Shown here one piece after another: positions 1 to 7,199 of a DNA stretch of 10,423 nt (its first letter is position 1; every line of letters begins with the position of its first letter). The position numbers and the translations under genes were made by a program. Under the pieces are notes generated by a model, which was not told the origin of the DNA, ran no database searches, and saw only the letters and a list, made by a program, of their open reading frames with translations. The stretch lies in assembly GCA_946545035.1 (NCBI GenBank), contig CAMNND010000031.1, positions 1 to 10,423 of the forward strand. Reading direction: 5' to 3'. Origin of the DNA: an uncultured Clostridium sp. GTDB lineage: Bacteria; Bacillota; Clostridia; TANB77; CAG-508.

Positions 1-178
1 TGATATTTAAACAATCTTGTTCATTTTTTAAAAGTAAAGCTTTAACTAGAATAGAACCAAGTAATCCGGTTGCTCCAGTAATTAAAATTGTGGAGTTTTT
101 AAATTTATTAAAATCGATATATGACGACTTACAAATATGTTCAATGTCTCTCAATAATACTGAATTAGAAATATTCAT
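1..178 (-). CDS. NAD-dependent epimerase/dehydratase (SDR) family protein, N-terminal part only
   Basis: This gene runs off the left edge; about 59 N-terminal residues are visible and the frame is open to position 1. It begins with ATG at 178, preceded by AAGGAG (185-190) at a 6-nt spacing; that site overlaps the stop codon of the upstream cytidylyltransferase gene. After a leader of about 33 residues comes a beta strand (STILIT) and the Rossmann dinucleotide-binding motif GATGLLG at about residues 36-42, followed by a helix. This is the glycine-rich NAD(P) site of extended short-chain dehydrogenases/epimerases. The catalytic Tyr-x-x-x-Lys lies outside the window, so the reaction cannot be read. 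From its position right after an IspD/TarI-like gene and a LicD gene, I infer that it makes or modifies the alcohol or sugar activated as a CDP derivative. A ribulose-5-phosphate reductase role, as in the IspD-SDR fusions Acs1/Bcs1, is one option; a sugar-nucleotide epimerase is another. Confidence 0.85.
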   Translation of the reverse strand, partial: MNISNSVLLRDIEHICKSSYIDFNKFKNSTILITGATGLLGSILVKALLLKNEQDCLNI

Positions 179-188
179 TTTAGTCTCC

Positions 189-917
189 TTATCTGTCAAT
201 TCCAAATGTTTCTTTATCCTCTTTTAATTGAAGATAAGCTTTAAAAGTATAAACATCTTCAGGAGTTGTAATTTTTAAATTACCCCTATTTCCATCTACA
301 AGATGTGCTTTCATTCCTAATGTACGAATGATTGTGCATGCATCAACCATATTCTTATAGCCATTCGCACTATTTCTAATCTTATTATGCGCATCCAAAA
401 TATCTTTCAAATAAAAACTTTGTGGAGCTTGACCAAGGAAGGTGTTATCTCTAATTGTAACAGAATCAACAACATCATGATCTTCACTTACCATAATTGT
501 TTCATAAGCAGGTACTGAAGTAATAGCATTGCCATTCTTCTTGACACCTTCAATATTATTAGTTATAACCTTTTTTTCTACAAATGGTCTTACACCATCA
601 TGTAATAAAACAATAGAATCTCCTGAATTTTCTTCACTAGCTCTAACTAGAAGTCGGTAAATTGTATCTTGAGCAGAGTCACCGCCACCAATAACATCTA
701 CTACTTTTGAATACTGACCTTTTTCAACATGCTTTTTTACATAAGGAATCCATTCATCAATAGTTGAGATATAGATTTTATCAATATCTTCATGATTTTG
801 AAATAAATCTAAAGTATGAAATAAAATTGGTTTCCCATTAATCTTTAAAAACTGTTTTGGTAAAGATGCTTTCATTCTTGTTCCTTTACCACCTGCAAAT
901 ATCAATGCTATATTCAT
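189..917 (-). CDS. IspD/TarI-family cytidylyltransferase (2-C-methylerythritol-4-P or ribitol-5-P type)
   Basis: A 242-residue enzyme of usual family length. It would transfer CMP from CTP to a polyol or alcohol phosphate, releasing pyrophosphate, in the cytosol. Visible motifs: the nucleotide-binding loop AGGKGTRM (8-15), PKQF (20-23, with the conserved Lys), GGDSAQDT (78-85), LHDGVRPF (105-112), QAPQSF (163-168), VDACTI (191-196) and KITTPED (215-221). The GG..R..S loop of housekeeping IspD has no Arg here (GGDSAQDT), which suggests a separate subfamily rather than the MEP-pathway enzyme. The start at 917 is supported by AAGAGGAT at 923-930. It sits 15 nt after licD-like gene 933-1811 and 10 nt before the SDR gene. 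From the neighbours I infer that it makes the CDP donor (CDP-ribitol or a related CDP-alcohol) used by the LicD protein. A true IspD role cannot be fully excluded without testing for another ispD in the genome. Confidence 0.9.
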   Translation of the reverse strand: MNIALIFAGGKGTRMKASLPKQFLKINGKPILFHTLDLFQNHEDIDKIYISTIDEWIPYVKKHVEKGQYSKVVDVIGGGDSAQDTIYRLLVRASEENSGDSIVLLHDGVRPFVEKKVITNNIEGVKKNGNAITSVPAYETIMVSEDHDVVDSVTIRDNTFLGQAPQSFYLKDILDAHNKIRNSANGYKNMVDACTIIRTLGMKAHLVDGNRGNLKITTPEDVYTFKAYLQLKEDKETFGIDR

Positions 918-932
918 ATGTTATCCTCTTTT

Positions 933-1811
933 CTACTTAGAAAGTGTAGTATACTTTCCGAAGTCTAAAACTGTATAATAATGTTTTTCTCTCTTTTCTA
1001 CTGGTGGAATCTCCATATAATCACCATACAAATTAGAAAGATATGTATCATAATCATGTGGAATTTTCACACTAATGTCTTCAAATTTAGTTTCATATAC
1101 AGGAAAATAAACAGAGGAAGGTTGTATTTCTCCGTTATATTGTTTTCTTCCTGTTGGAACAGTAACATAAGATGTCTTTTTGTTTAATTGAACAAATTTA
1201 TCATATTTATTATACCAAACTTCATAAGAACGAAAAGATAATAATTTTCCTGTTGCCTTAACAACAAATGAAGTGATTTTCTCAACTAAGGTATCTGAAT
1301 TATAGTAAGGATTATTCTCAAGTTTACTTTGATTCAAAAATGTCGAAATAGCAACATATTTATATAAATTAGCAAATATACCTTTAATCTTTCTAATAAA
1401 AGAATTATTCGATGCATTTTCAATAGGGAAAACATCTATAGAAACACCTTTTTTCATGAAATCATTCTCATGGGCTTCTTGTAAAAGCGTACCTTTTAAA
1501 GAAACCTTCAAAAACAAATTGCTTACACGATGTTTTCCATCAGGAACAAATAACTCATACTTATCAGGAAATTCTTTATCAAATAATTCAATGAATTTAT
1601 TATAATCATCACGATACATATTTAAATCCATATCATCATCCCAAGGAATAAAGCCTCCATGTCTAATGGCACCAAGAACACTTCCGCCACCTAGCATGCA
1701 AGTCAATCCATTTTTTTCGCATACGTATTGAATATCTTTAAAAATCATCATCTGAATATTACGTAATTGATGAAGTTCTTTTTCCGATAACTCTATTACT
1801 TTTGAATTCAT
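933..1811 (-). CDS. LicD/fukutin-family phosphotransferase
   Basis: A 292-residue LicD-family protein. The family transfers phosphocholine or a phospho-polyol from a CDP-linked donor to a sugar of a surface glycan; LicD1/LicD2 of pneumococcus and human fukutin/FKRP (ribitol phosphate) are the best-known members. The diagnostic block is at residues 40-62: LGGGSVLGAIRHGGF, then IPWDDDMD. Its Asp cluster (58-60 and 62) is the nucleotidyltransferase-fold metal site. No transmembrane segment is obvious, so it should act at the inner face of the membrane. ATG at 1811 is preceded by a perfect AGGAGG (1820-1825) at 8 nt, lying just after the stop of the GT2 gene. Because the next gene encodes an IspD/TarI-like and not a LicC-like cytidylyltransferase, I favour a polyol phosphate over phosphocholine as donor group. 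The exact substituent cannot be read from the sequence. Confidence 0.93.
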   Translation of the reverse strand: MNSKVIELSEKELHQLRNIQMMIFKDIQYVCEKNGLTCMLGGGSVLGAIRHGGFIPWDDDMDLNMYRDDYNKFIELFDKEFPDKYELFVPDGKHRVSNLFLKVSLKGTLLQEAHENDFMKKGVSIDVFPIENASNNSFIRKIKGIFANLYKYVAISTFLNQSKLENNPYYNSDTLVEKITSFVVKATGKLLSFRSYEVWYNKYDKFVQLNKKTSYVTVPTGRKQYNGEIQPSSVYFPVYETKFEDISVKIPHDYDTYLSNLYGDYMEIPPVEKREKHYYTVLDFGKYTTLSK

Positions 1812-1826
1812 TAATTGTTCCTCCTG

Positions 1827-2750
1827 TTATGAGTATCTGCTTACTCTTACAAGTCTATAAATCTTTTTAAGATACTGCTGTGATATAAATGGCAATTTAA
1901 CTAAACATCCCATCAACGCAATATATTTTTTACTATTTAAACAATCTAAAGCCTTATTAAACACTTCATTAGCCTTATTATATCTATCTGAAGATTTTTT
2001 ATTTAAATGTTTTTCTACAAAAAGTTTTGCTTCTGCCAATGAAGCAATTTCACCCTTTTTATATTTATTTGTAATAAACTGTAAATATAAAAATTGTTCA
2101 TATAAATTAGATCGAGAAATACTATTTTTTGTTACACGGTAATTTAATACTGTATTATTATAGTTTGAAATTTTAAAACCTTTTAATACTGCTCTTAATG
2201 TAAAATCAGTATCTTCACAAAGAGGAATTAATCTATAACCTTCTAATTTTTTAAATACTTCAGTCTTACCAAACCATGTTGGATGAGAAATCACCTGATT
2301 ATAGCGTAAGGCTTTTTTTATATTATCAAAATCTTGTGGAACACTCTTTATGCTATAGATTAAATTTCCTTCTTCATCAATCATATTTGATAACCCACCA
2401 ATCAAATCATAACCATTGTTTACCAAATACTCTAATTGTTTTTCTAATCTATCAGGCATAGAGACATCATCAGCATCCATCCTAGCTATATACTCACCAT
2501 TAACTAAAGTTAGAGCCTTATTCAATGTCTTAGCAAGACCTAAATTTTCTTCATTGATATAAAAACGTATACGATTATCTTTTTTGCAATAGTCATTCAA
2601 CAAATCAATTATATCCTGGTTAGAAGGATTATCTAATAGAAAAATTAATTCGAAATCTTTATAAGTTTGATTTAAGATAGAATTAATTGACTCCTTTAAA
2701 TAATGAATTTCTTCCTTATATCCTGACATAATAACTGATATTTTAGGCAT
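1827..2750 (-). CDS. GT2 family glycosyltransferase (soluble, GT-A fold)
   Basis: A 307-residue family 2 glycosyltransferase. The N-terminus carries the first GT-A strand (ISVIMSGYKEE, 4-14), with Gly-Tyr-Lys where Val-Tyr-Asn is more usual. The DXD-type metal and nucleotide-sugar motif is RMDADD (90-95). An acceptor-side ISHPTWF (154-160) and the catalytic-base motif CEDTDF (178-183) follow. The C-terminal 100 residues are Lys-rich and may be amphipathic, fitting peripheral membrane association; I see no clear transmembrane helix. It most likely adds one sugar to the lipid-linked repeat unit in the cytosol; donor and acceptor are unknown. ATG at 2750 has AGGAGG (2759-2764) at 8 nt. It follows a 93-nt gap, the longest in the window, and is 15 nt upstream of the LicD gene. 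Confidence 0.92.
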   Translation of the reverse strand: MPKISVIMSGYKEEIHYLKESINSILNQTYKDFELIFLLDNPSNQDIIDLLNDYCKKDNRIRFYINEENLGLAKTLNKALTLVNGEYIARMDADDVSMPDRLEKQLEYLVNNGYDLIGGLSNMIDEEGNLIYSIKSVPQDFDNIKKALRYNQVISHPTWFGKTEVFKKLEGYRLIPLCEDTDFTLRAVLKGFKISNYNNTVLNYRVTKNSISRSNLYEQFLYLQFITNKYKKGEIASLAEAKLFVEKHLNKKSSDRYNKANEVFNKALDCLNSKKYIALMGCLVKLPFISQQYLKKIYRLVRVSRYS

Positions 2751-2843
2751 ATTGATTTCCTCCTAACAGTCTTAATTAAAATTATCTACATCTCTATTCT
2801 ATTCGTACTTAATCACGATATTTCTTAAAAAACTTTAACTATA

Positions 2844-3779
2844 TTACTTATACATTTTTCTAATACATCTAATTAAGAAGTTGAAAGCAAAGCCAGGCAT
2901 AATTGCAAGCAATAGTTCAAATTTAGAGATATCTGGTGATACACTTCTATACTTGAACAAATTGATGACATTATGTTTTAAACGCGCATTGTCAAATATC
3001 TCTGCTTCTTTCATTCCTTCAAAAGTTCCATACTTTTCTTTTAATGCGTTTAGTACCTCATGATGGGGTATAACACGATGATTGTAATAGTCTTTTTTAT
3101 TGTCTATTCCAGCCAAAACCCCACTGACATTTTTGCCATGTCTTCTATAATCTACCAATGGTTCATCAATAAATGAAATTTGACCTTCAATACTAGCACA
3201 ACATAAAGCCCATTTATCATGTCCAGTATATGAACATATAGGAACTATTGATCTAATAAAGTCACCCCTACCAACTAATGTCATTCCAACGGCATAAGTA
3301 GTAAATATGGTATGTTTTGTAATTTTATCTCCTGTTTTCCAAATATCCCAAGGTTTAGAATGATTATCCCTATATTTTTCTTCTATAACATTATCATCTT
3401 GGTCAATTATTCGTCGATCAGAAGAAACGAGTAAAGTATCATCTTTTTCTAATGTTTCTACACATTTTTTTATTTTATCTTCATGCCAAATATCATCTTG
3501 ATCACAAAAAGCAATATAATCTCCAGTTGAAAAAGAAATAAGTTTTTCAAAAGCTTTAGTATAACCTAAATTTATGCTCTCATAATCTATGAACACTACT
3601 TCAAAATTTGTAATGTATCGTTTAATAAAACTACGGTCTACCCTATTGTCTATACAATCATCAAATACAAAAAGCTTTATATTTTCATAAGTCTGATTAT
3701 TTAATGAAATTAACTGTTTTTTTAAATAGTCCAAGTTAGGATTATAAACAGAAAGTAAAATGTCAACTTCTTTCAACAC
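2844..3779 (-). CDS. GT2 family glycosyltransferase, rhamnosyltransferase-like
   Basis: A 311-residue GT-A enzyme resembling the dTDP-rhamnosyltransferase-like branch of family 2. Features: ILLSVYNPN (7-15), the Asp pair in FVFDDC (37-42), the hallmark FCDQDDIW (91-98) as DXD region, HDKW (187-190) around the likely catalytic base, and YRRHGKNVSG (211-220), which is typical of this branch. The C-terminus has a hydrophobic segment (about 288-305) followed by basic residues, consistent with membrane attachment. The start is GTG at 3777-3779, with GGAGGTG (3788-3794) at 8 nt; no in-frame ATG gives a better start. It probably adds one sugar to the repeat unit; rhamnose is a guess from subfamily resemblance only, and no rhamnose biosynthesis genes are in the window. 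It is 38 nt after the preceding GT2 gene. Confidence 0.92.
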   Translation of the reverse strand: MLKEVDILLSVYNPNLDYLKKQLISLNNQTYENIKLFVFDDCIDNRVDRSFIKRYITNFEVVFIDYESINLGYTKAFEKLISFSTGDYIAFCDQDDIWHEDKIKKCVETLEKDDTLLVSSDRRIIDQDDNVIEEKYRDNHSKPWDIWKTGDKITKHTIFTTYAVGMTLVGRGDFIRSIVPICSYTGHDKWALCCASIEGQISFIDEPLVDYRRHGKNVSGVLAGIDNKKDYYNHRVIPHHEVLNALKEKYGTFEGMKEAEIFDNARLKHNVINLFKYRSVSPDISKFELLLAIMPGFAFNFLIRCIRKMYK

Positions 3780-3787
3780 TTTACAAA

Positions 3788-3794
3788 CACCTCC
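3788..3794 (-). promoter_or_regulatory. Ribosome binding site GGAGGTG supporting a GTG start
   Basis: GGAGGTG stands 8 nt before the GTG at 3777-3779, which begins the rhamnosyltransferase-like GT2. The ATG that overlaps this site (ATGGAGG) is out of frame and meets a stop after seven codons. The strong site makes the non-ATG start believable. Confidence 0.85.
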
Positions 3795-3817
3795 ATTTTT
3801 AAATCTTTATACGTTGC

Positions 3818-4810
3818 TTATCGATAAACAACTTTACATAAAATATATAATAGGTGATAAGCCTTAAGCATCAACAAATCATAAACAACTTTAGATTTAA
3901 AATCCAAACTTGATTTTAAAATTTTTGACTCTACAAGATACTTTCTTGATTCAGTAGCAATTTCTTTAAAGAAGTTATACGGACAAGTATTCCCAAATGC
4001 AAATCCAGCTATTATTGTTTCATTAACAAAATTCATAACTGTTGTTGAATACATTCTATAGTCATAATCACGTACCTTACGTTCAATCATTAAAGCTCTT
4101 TCTTCTTTAGCTGCTTTATAGATTCCATCAATTCTATTTTTATTAATTTTAGCCGAAGAACTATGTTCAAAACGTCTCATCCAAACATAATAACTATGTG
4201 GATTCATTGCAATGACATTCGCATATCTTAATGTAGCCATGTTGAATAATGTATCTTCATGTCCATGTCGAAGTGTTTCATCAAATCTAATATTATGTTC
4301 ATCTAGAAATGACTTTTTAAACATTCCTGTCCAAACACCATTACTATGTCTGATTTCCCTATAATTTTTAAAGATTTCATCTCCAGTAAATGCAATCTCT
4401 CTTTCAGGAGCATAAATATCTGATGAAACAGTTTTTCCATTATCAATTACGTAGTATTCACGGCCAAATCTTACAACATCAGCATTATATTTAATACCAA
4501 TATTATAATTATCAGCAACGAAACCTTTACGACAAATATCATCATTATCCATGAAGGTAACATATTCACCTTTTGCTTTATCTAAAGCAAAGTTTCTAGC
4601 TGAACACATACCACCATTTTTTTTGTGATACACAACAATTTGTGGATATTCTGCAGCTAATTCATCACATATTTTTCCACTATTATCAGTTGATCCATCG
4701 TCTATTAACATAATTTCATAATCATCACATTCTTCATGTACTAGACACTCAACTGCTTTTCTTAAATAATTTTCAGAATTATAAACAGGAATAATAACAC
4801 TAACTTTCAT
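3818..4810 (-). CDS. GT2 family glycosyltransferase (soluble, GT-A fold)
   Basis: A 330-residue classical GT2 enzyme with KVSVIIPVYNSENYL at the N-terminus, LIDDGSTDNS (35-44), the GGMCSARN segment (66-73) that contacts the nucleotide, FMDNDD (86-91) as DXD motif, and HGHEDTLFN (182-190) with the likely catalytic acidic residues. A YYVWMRRFEHSSS segment (207-219) matches the Tyr/Arg...Ser-x-Ser motif seen after the catalytic domain in many capsule GT2 enzymes. The C-terminal hydrophobic stretch (about 311-327) may hold it at the membrane. It should transfer one sugar during assembly of the repeat unit; the donor is unknown. ATG at 4810 has AAAGGAG (4817-4823) at 6 nt, and that site overlaps the stop codon of the upstream membrane protein gene, so translation of the two is probably coupled. 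Confidence 0.93.
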   Translation of the reverse strand: MKVSVIIPVYNSENYLRKAVECLVHEECDDYEIMLIDDGSTDNSGKICDELAAEYPQIVVYHKKNGGMCSARNFALDKAKGEYVTFMDNDDICRKGFVADNYNIGIKYNADVVRFGREYYVIDNGKTVSSDIYAPEREIAFTGDEIFKNYREIRHSNGVWTGMFKKSFLDEHNIRFDETLRHGHEDTLFNMATLRYANVIAMNPHSYYVWMRRFEHSSSAKINKNRIDGIYKAAKEERALMIERKVRDYDYRMYSTTVMNFVNETIIAGFAFGNTCPYNFFKEIATESRKYLVESKILKSSLDFKSKVVYDLLMLKAYHLLYILCKVVYR

Positions 4811-4821
4811 CTAATTCTCCT

Positions 4822-6816
4822 TTATATTTTTAACTCAAATAATTTATATGATTTATATTTTTCATTTGATTGCAATACGACTTTGTGATGATGAGATTCT
4901 AAAGTATCAGCGACGTATTCATTAGTAACAAACAGATACTGAATTTTATATTTCTTTAAAAGAGGTAAAATTTCATCATAAGTAACTGAGTTATTTAAGA
5001 ACTTGTTTAATTGAATAAAATGCAATCTATTAATTGGTCCATATTTCTTTGAAGTTAATCCGTAAACATTATCATCAGGAAATGCTAGTACAATATTCTT
5101 TGATGACATTAAAAAATAATCACCTTTAATAGTATGAAAATCCCAATCAAATTCTACTGGGAACATTAATAAGTAATGTCCATCAGACTTACTGTTAAAA
5201 TATTCACCAACATCATGAATGACATCAGGAACCATATAATCGTTATTTAAAGAAATACCAAACTCATAGTTATAAGTTGTTTTAACTGATGCTAAAGATA
5301 ATGCAGTAGTTTTTGATCTGATTAAATAAGGTACTCCAATTGAACTAACTGAAATGCATATAATTATCAAAGGAATCATTCTATTTATAGAATAACGCTC
5401 CAAAATCATAACAAATATAATTCCTGCCAACACTAAAGATATAATTTGAATAGAACTGATAAATCTTTTAACAACGAACCCAAGATTAAATGATGTTAAA
5501 AGTACAATTCCATTAAACATACAGAAATATATTATGAAGAAAATAAACATCAACATAAGTAGAATTGGGTTATGTAATTTGTTTTTAGAAAGAACGTTTA
5601 ATAAAATAAACTCTATAGGTAAAATAATAAACGTGATGCTAGTTGAAATAGATAATTTATACCATTGTTCATAATCACTTACTATTCTTCTATATAAATA
5701 AACATGTCTTAAGGACACAAATCGTAAACCTGTATTAATAACCAGCAATATAGCAAAACATATAAAAAATACGATAATTAAAGACAATCCTGAATTAATC
5801 TGATTTTTGAATTTATTTGAAAAATAGTCATTAAAAACCAAGAATAGATATGAAAGCCCAATCATGCAAAATGGCACTGTCATAATTGTAGAAAAAGAAA
5901 TTAAACTTGCTGATAGAAGACCAATAAATATTATTTTCTTTAATGAGAAAGACTCATAAAGCTGCTCAAATGCTATAAGATAAAGCGGTAAAGATATCAT
6001 TCTCACTAATGCGCCACCATAGAACATTGATGTAGTAATTTGCCATAAATCATACATATCTATTCTAAATGGGTTATCTGAAAAAGTAAGTAGACCAATT
6101 GGAATCATCAAAATAGCCAATCCAACCAATGCATATTGTGATTTCTTACTTTTAAAAATTCTATCGATAAACATCTTATACACAAAGAATGTAATTATAT
6201 AGTTAGTTGCACTCATTGTGATTTTAGCAAAGAAAGGAACATAGATGTGGAAAATACTTGCTAAATATGCATACACTAATTCAAATGAATTAAATAATCT
6301 ACTTACATCTACTCCACCTTTTGTTAATAGAGCACCAGTAAAGAAATTCTCATTATCAATGGCTGATGTACCAATGGAATGAACCATTTTACTAATATAA
6401 TAACGATCATCGTACCCAATTGTATAAAAAGTAATTGTATTCATCATATAAAGGAATATGAAACAAATAGCAAGGAAATACACATACCAATTTCTTTTTA
6501 TATGATCCTTAATAAGCTCCTTATTCCATGAACAAGATGTTTTTATTCTACCAGTTCTATATATTCTTAAAACGCAAAGTACAAATATAATAATATGCAG
6601 AATACTCATACCCATCACAAATATATTCCAACTTAATTTAAATAGTTTACATGGAACTGTAATAACTGTACTAAGTAAAAAATAAGATAAAAATCCATAT
6701 ACTATTTTATGGGAAAATCGATTTGGATAAGAAAAAAAAGATATAACATAATCACCAATAAGATAGAAATATGTGAACATCACTACAAAGAATAACAATG
6801 TCAATAACCAGTTCAT
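4822..6816 (-). CDS. Polytopic membrane protein, probable GT-C glycosyltransferase (DUF6077-like)
   Basis: A 664-residue integral membrane protein with roughly 12-13 hydrophobic helices over residues 1-500 and a hydrophilic C-terminal domain of about 160 residues (505-664). An acidic motif, GYDDRYY (134-140), lies in the loop right after a helix (about 112-132). Its position resembles the Asp/Glu catalytic loop of GT-C enzymes such as ArnT and oligosaccharyltransferases. The C-terminal domain contains KKYKIQYLFV (621-630), a strand-like motif common at the end of such proteins. The general look matches the DUF6077 family of Firmicutes polysaccharide loci, recalled from memory. I infer that it uses a polyprenyl-phosphate sugar made by the nearby DPM1-like GT2 to glycosylate on the outer face. 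A Wzy-like polymerase is the main alternative. ATG at 6816 has AAGGGGG (6825-6831) at 8 nt. Confidence 0.8.
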   Translation of the reverse strand: MNWLLTLLFFVVMFTYFYLIGDYVISFFSYPNRFSHKIVYGFLSYFLLSTVITVPCKLFKLSWNIFVMGMSILHIIIFVLCVLRIYRTGRIKTSCSWNKELIKDHIKRNWYVYFLAICFIFLYMMNTITFYTIGYDDRYYISKMVHSIGTSAIDNENFFTGALLTKGGVDVSRLFNSFELVYAYLASIFHIYVPFFAKITMSATNYIITFFVYKMFIDRIFKSKKSQYALVGLAILMIPIGLLTFSDNPFRIDMYDLWQITTSMFYGGALVRMISLPLYLIAFEQLYESFSLKKIIFIGLLSASLISFSTIMTVPFCMIGLSYLFLVFNDYFSNKFKNQINSGLSLIIVFFICFAILLVINTGLRFVSLRHVYLYRRIVSDYEQWYKLSISTSITFIILPIEFILLNVLSKNKLHNPILLMLMFIFFIIYFCMFNGIVLLTSFNLGFVVKRFISSIQIISLVLAGIIFVMILERYSINRMIPLIIICISVSSIGVPYLIRSKTTALSLASVKTTYNYEFGISLNNDYMVPDVIHDVGEYFNSKSDGHYLLMFPVEFDWDFHTIKGDYFLMSSKNIVLAFPDDNVYGLTSKKYGPINRLHFIQLNKFLNNSVTYDEILPLLKKYKIQYLFVTNEYVADTLESHHHKVVLQSNEKYKSYKLFELKI

Positions 6817-6846
6817 TACATAATCCCCCTTTATTTTTTTACTGAT

Positions 6847-7188
6847 TTACTTAAGCTTGTTATTCTCTTTTAATATTGCTATTTCTTGAATTAAATTCTT
6901 TTGTTTTTCCTCTAATTTTGAAACCTTAGTGAATAAAATATAATTTAATACAATAAGCATGAACAAAACAGCAGCAAAAACTATATTTGAAATTGAAATA
7001 ACCGAGAATAGTCCACCTACAAAGTAAGCAATTTGTGGAAAAATACTCAATACTAGTAACGCAATTGAAAGTAATAACCATCCCATTGCATAATCTGATC
7101 TTAATTTATTCTTTCTAACATTCTTAATAATATAAACAAAAAATAAAAATGATACTACAATTAAACCTACCCTTAAATTTAAACTCAT
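6847..7188 (-). CDS. DUF2304 family small membrane protein with coiled-coil tail
   Basis: A 113-residue protein with three hydrophobic helices (about 7-22, 38-56, 68-86) and a charged C-terminal tail. The tail shows clean heptads: hydrophobic or polar core positions V89, L92, Q96, L99, I103, L106, N110. The basic loop followed by a Trp-Leu helix start (NKLRSDYAMGWLLL) is typical of DUF2304. Members of this family commonly sit beside DPM1-like GT2 genes, as here. Biochemical function is not established; I infer a membrane anchor for the neighbouring GT2, by analogy with DPM3. An ATG at 7200 overlaps the upstream stop, but it has no ribosome binding site. The ATG at 7188 has GGAGG (7194-7198) at 5 nt, so I chose it. 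Gene 4822-6816 follows after 30 nt. Confidence 0.88.
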   Translation of the reverse strand: MSLNLRVGLIVVSFLFFVYIIKNVRKNKLRSDYAMGWLLLSIALLVLSIFPQIAYFVGGLFSVISISNIVFAAVLFMLIVLNYILFTKVSKLEEKQKNLIQEIAILKENNKLK

Positions 7189-7193
7189 GTTAG

Positions 7194-7198
7194 CCTCC
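7194..7198 (-). promoter_or_regulatory. Ribosome binding site GGAGG that decides the DUF2304 start
   Basis: GGAGG lies between two in-frame ATGs (7200 and 7188), 5 nt upstream of the second one. The first ATG has only AT-rich sequence before it. The site therefore places translation initiation at 7188, two codons after the site and 12 nt past the upstream stop codon. Confidence 0.85.
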
Positions 7199-7199
7199 A

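Noticed and set aside
189..917. Housekeeping IspD of the MEP isoprenoid pathway
   Set aside because: The neighbours are LicD and SDR genes in a glycan operon, and the conserved loop Arg is absent. A CDP-alcohol role is more likely, though not proven.
981..1187. Plus-strand open frame of 68 codons inside the LicD gene
   Set aside because: It lies wholly opposite a well-supported LicD gene, its translation is low-complexity Phe/Ile/Tyr-rich, and it shows no recognisable domain.
2276..2461. Plus-strand open frame of 61 codons inside a GT2 gene
   Set aside because: It is antisense to the conserved catalytic region of the GT2 and shows no domain; a chance frame in AT-rich DNA.
2764..2843. Internal promoter or terminator in the 93-nt gap
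   Set aside because: No stem followed by a T run and no convincing -35/-10 pair could be seen, so it is not listed as a feature.
2881..3063. Plus-strand open frame of 60 codons inside the rhamnosyltransferase-like gene
   Set aside because: It is antisense to the C-terminal part of the GT2 and has no recognisable motif.
6817..6846. Terminator suggested by the T-rich stretch near 6831-6840
   Set aside because: On the coding strand it is an A run before a ribosome binding site, with no stem; this is a normal leader between cotranscribed genes.
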